Positions 31,887 to 33,587 of a stretch of DNA of 33,587 nt are shown piece after piece. The notes under the pieces were generated by a model that saw only the letters and a list, made by a program, of their open reading frames with translations, searched no databases and was not told the DNA's origin. The stretch comes from Alphaproteobacteria bacterium (GTDB taxonomy: Bacteria > Pseudomonadota > Alphaproteobacteria > UBA8366 > GCA-2717185). Made by a program: the position numbers and the translations under genes. Numbering within the stretch: position 1 is the first letter of the stretch; every line of letters starts with the position of its first letter. Location of the stretch: the NCBI GenBank assembly GCA_021774435.1, contig JAJFJB010000241.1:1-33587 (forward strand), in the 5' to 3' direction.

Positions 31887-33587
31887 ATGACCGCGCCGCC
31901 GGACGCTCTGCATGACGTCGATGTGTCGCCCTCGGTCGCGGATTCCGTTGAATACACGACCTGTTATATGTGCGCGTGCCGCTGCGGCATCCGGGTGCAT
32001 CTCAAGGACGGCGACATCCGCTACATCGATGGCAATCCGGACCACCCTGTGAATGGCGGTGTGCTGTGCGCTAAGGGTTCGGCGGGCATCATGCAGTACC
32101 GCTCGCCGGCGCGGCTGAAGAAGCCGTTGCGGCGAGTCGGGCCGCGCGGTAGCGGCGAGTTCAAGGAAATCGAGTGGGAGGAAGCGCTCGACATCGCGAC
32201 GGCGTGGCTGGCGCGGGCGCGGGCGACGAATCCGCGCAAGCTGGCCTTCTTTACCGGCCGCGATCAAAGCCAGGCGCTAACGTCCTGGTGGGCGCAGCAG
32301 TTCGGCACGCCGAATTACGCCGCGCATGGCGGGTTTTGCTCCGTGAACATGGCGGCCGCTGGTCTCTATACGATGGGCAGTGCCTTTTGGGAATTCAGTG
32401 AGCCGGACTGGGAGCATACCCGCTACTTCATGATGTTCGGTGTCGCGGAAGATCATGACAGCAACCCGATCAAGATCGGCCTCAGCAAGCTGAAGGGCCG
32501 TGGCGCGAAATTCGTGTCGGTCAATCCGGTGAAGACCGGCTATTCCGCCATTGCGGATGAATGGGTCGGAGTGACTCCGGGGACGGATGGATTGTTTGTT
32601 CTGGCATTGGTGCACGAATTATTGCGCGCGGGAACCGTCGATATCGAATATTTGGCGCGCTACACCAATGCGCCCTGGCTGGTGATCGACGCGCCGGGCA
32701 CTGACGAGGATGGTCTGTTCGCGCGCAATGCGGAAGGGCAGGTGTTGTGTTGGGATCGCGAGAAGGAGCGGGCCGTTGCGGCGACGGTCGACGATCCGGC
32801 GCCCGCGCTGAAAGGTGTCTTCACGCTGCCGGACGGACGGTCCGCGAAGCCGGTCTTTCAGATTTTGGCCGAACGTTATCTCGACGAGTCCTATGGCCCG
32901 GATGCGGTGGCGGACCGGATCGGCATTTCGGCGGCGGCCATCCGGCGGATCGCGGCGGAGATCGCCGAAGCGGCTTTCGCCCATGAAGTTGTCATCGACG
33001 AGCCCTGGACCGACTGGACCGGACGGCGGCACGAACAGATCATCGGGCGCCCGGTCAGCATGCATGGGATGCGGGGTATTTCCGCGCATTCGAACGGTTT
33101 TCATACCTGCCGCGCGATTCACCTATTGCAGATCCTGCTGGGCAGCATCGACCGGCCCGGCGGGCTTCGTTACAAGCCACCCTATCCGAAATCGCTCGCT
33201 TCCTTGCCGAAACCGTCCGGCCGCGCCGAGCAAGTAACGCCGAACAAACCGCTTGGCGGACCGCATCTGGGTTTTCCGCAGGCGCCCGAAGATCTGCTGG
33301 TCGATGAAGACGGTGCGCCGCAGCGGATCGATAAGGCGTTTTCCTGGGAAGCGCCGTTCGCCACCCACGGCATGATGCATATGGTCATCAGCAACGCCTG
33401 GGCCGGCGATCCCTATCCGATCGAAACGCTGTTCATGTATATGGCGAACATGGCGTGGAACTCCTCCATGAACACGGCGGAGACGATGCGCATGCTGACG
33501 GATACGGACCCGGACACCGGCGAATACAAGATCCCACGCATCATTTATTCCGACGCCTTCTATTCGGAGATGGTGGCCTATGCCGAT
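31887..33587 (+). CDS. Molybdopterin oxidoreductase, DMSO-reductase family (5' part, runs off window)
   Basis: 567 codons are present, open to the window edge. The N-terminal 4Fe-4S motif is CYMCACRC...C (C26, C29, C33 and C61), followed by GSAGIMQYRSPARLKKPLRR, the standard link to the bis-MGD domains. C151 in HGGFCSVNMAAAG stands where the molybdenum ligand is expected, as in formate dehydrogenase-, nitrate- or thiosulfate/tetrathionate-reductase-like enzymes. Later cofactor segments include FVSVNPVKTGYSAIADEWVGVTPGTDG and GMRGISAHSNGFHTCRAIHLLQILLGSIDRPGG. I see no twin-arginine signal, so it may be cytoplasmic or rely on a partner. The substrate is not determinable from this portion. Subunits such as an Fe-S protein would lie beyond the window. 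Confidence 0.88.
   Translation, partial: MTAPPDALHDVDVSPSVADSVEYTTCYMCACRCGIRVHLKDGDIRYIDGNPDHPVNGGVLCAKGSAGIMQYRSPARLKKPLRRVGPRGSGEFKEIEWEEALDIATAWLARARATNPRKLAFFTGRDQSQALTSWWAQQFGTPNYAAHGGFCSVNMAAAGLYTMGSAFWEFSEPDWEHTRYFMMFGVAEDHDSNPIKIGLSKLKGRGAKFVSVNPVKTGYSAIADEWVGVTPGTDGLFVLALVHELLRAGTVDIEYLARYTNAPWLVIDAPGTDEDGLFARNAEGQVLCWDREKERAVAATVDDPAPALKGVFTLPDGRSAKPVFQILAERYLDESYGPDAVADRIGISAAAIRRIAAEIAEAAFAHEVVIDEPWTDWTGRRHEQIIGRPVSMHGMRGISAHSNGFHTCRAIHLLQILLGSIDRPGGLRYKPPYPKSLASLPKPSGRAEQVTPNKPLGGPHLGFPQAPEDLLVDEDGAPQRIDKAFSWEAPFATHGMMHMVISNAWAGDPYPIETLFMYMANMAWNSSMNTAETMRMLTDTDPDTGEYKIPRIIYSDAFYSEMVAYAD

Noticed and set aside
31743-32267. Minus-strand open frame of 174 codons
   Set aside because: It lies opposite the Mo oxidoreductase gene, whose motifs (CYMCACRC, GSAGIMQYRSPARL) are clear on the plus strand. 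The minus-strand product has an Arg-rich shadow composition.

Overview
The window looks like a chromosomal segment of a high-GC Gram-negative bacterium, most likely an alphaproteobacterium of Rhodospirillales type. This is inferred from gene content and protein style (Mo-hydroxylases, proteobacterial IorAB with the long beta subunit, TauD, pirin and D-aminoacylase families) and from the GC-rich coding sequence. I see no rRNA, tRNA, CRISPR array, prophage structural gene or transcriptional regulator. Almost everything is catabolic or redox accessory metabolism with short spacers and many 4-bp stop/start overlaps.

Layout. (1) 111-1124: a lower-GC gene for an unrecognised, probably beta-propeller protein, convergent with a DMT-family exporter (1144-2031, minus). 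(2) 2163-11334: a tight six-gene plus-strand operon holding a cyclic amidohydrolase, the three subunits of a xanthine-dehydrogenase-family Mo enzyme (large, FAD, and a 2Fe-2S subunit fused to a CoxG-like domain), and indolepyruvate:ferredoxin oxidoreductase IorA/IorB. (3) 11601-12362: an exported DUF1353-like protein. (4) 12417-18606, minus: a metallophosphoesterase, then hcrC-hcrA-hcrB of a 4-hydroxybenzoyl-CoA-reductase-like enzyme whose FAD subunit carries the diagnostic four-cysteine insertion, then an SDR-fold protein that has lost its Tyr/Lys pair. (5) 18721-22998, plus: TauD-like dioxygenase, small c-type cytochrome, acyl-CoA synthetase, pirin. (6) 22990-28040, minus: Baeyer-Villiger-type flavin monooxygenase, VOC protein, membrane metal-dependent hydrolase, D-aminoacylase-type amidohydrolase.

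(7) 28041-31886 breaks the pattern. It is an AT-rich accessory island with one long gene, a fusion of an N-terminal Nudix-like domain to a C-terminal TIR domain (28630-30183). The gene lies between repeat elements. On its left is a 130-bp inverted-repeat relic. On its right is a GC-rich RAYT (HUH/Y1) transposase gene with two identical 26-bp repeats on one side and a five-copy 16-bp array on the other. The array has cut into the 3' end of a lipoprotein gene. TIR proteins with an intact catalytic glutamate are often NAD-consuming immune effectors, so the Nudix-TIR gene is the best candidate here for an undescribed conflict or defence system. (8) 31887-window end: the first 567 codons of a DMSO-reductase-family molybdopterin oxidoreductase.

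How it may work together: three separate molybdenum enzymes, a ferredoxin-coupled 2-oxoacid oxidoreductase, acyl-CoA activation, a dioxygenase, a Baeyer-Villiger monooxygenase and two amidohydrolases suggest breakdown of N-containing or aromatic carboxylates. No substrate can be fixed from the sequence alone.
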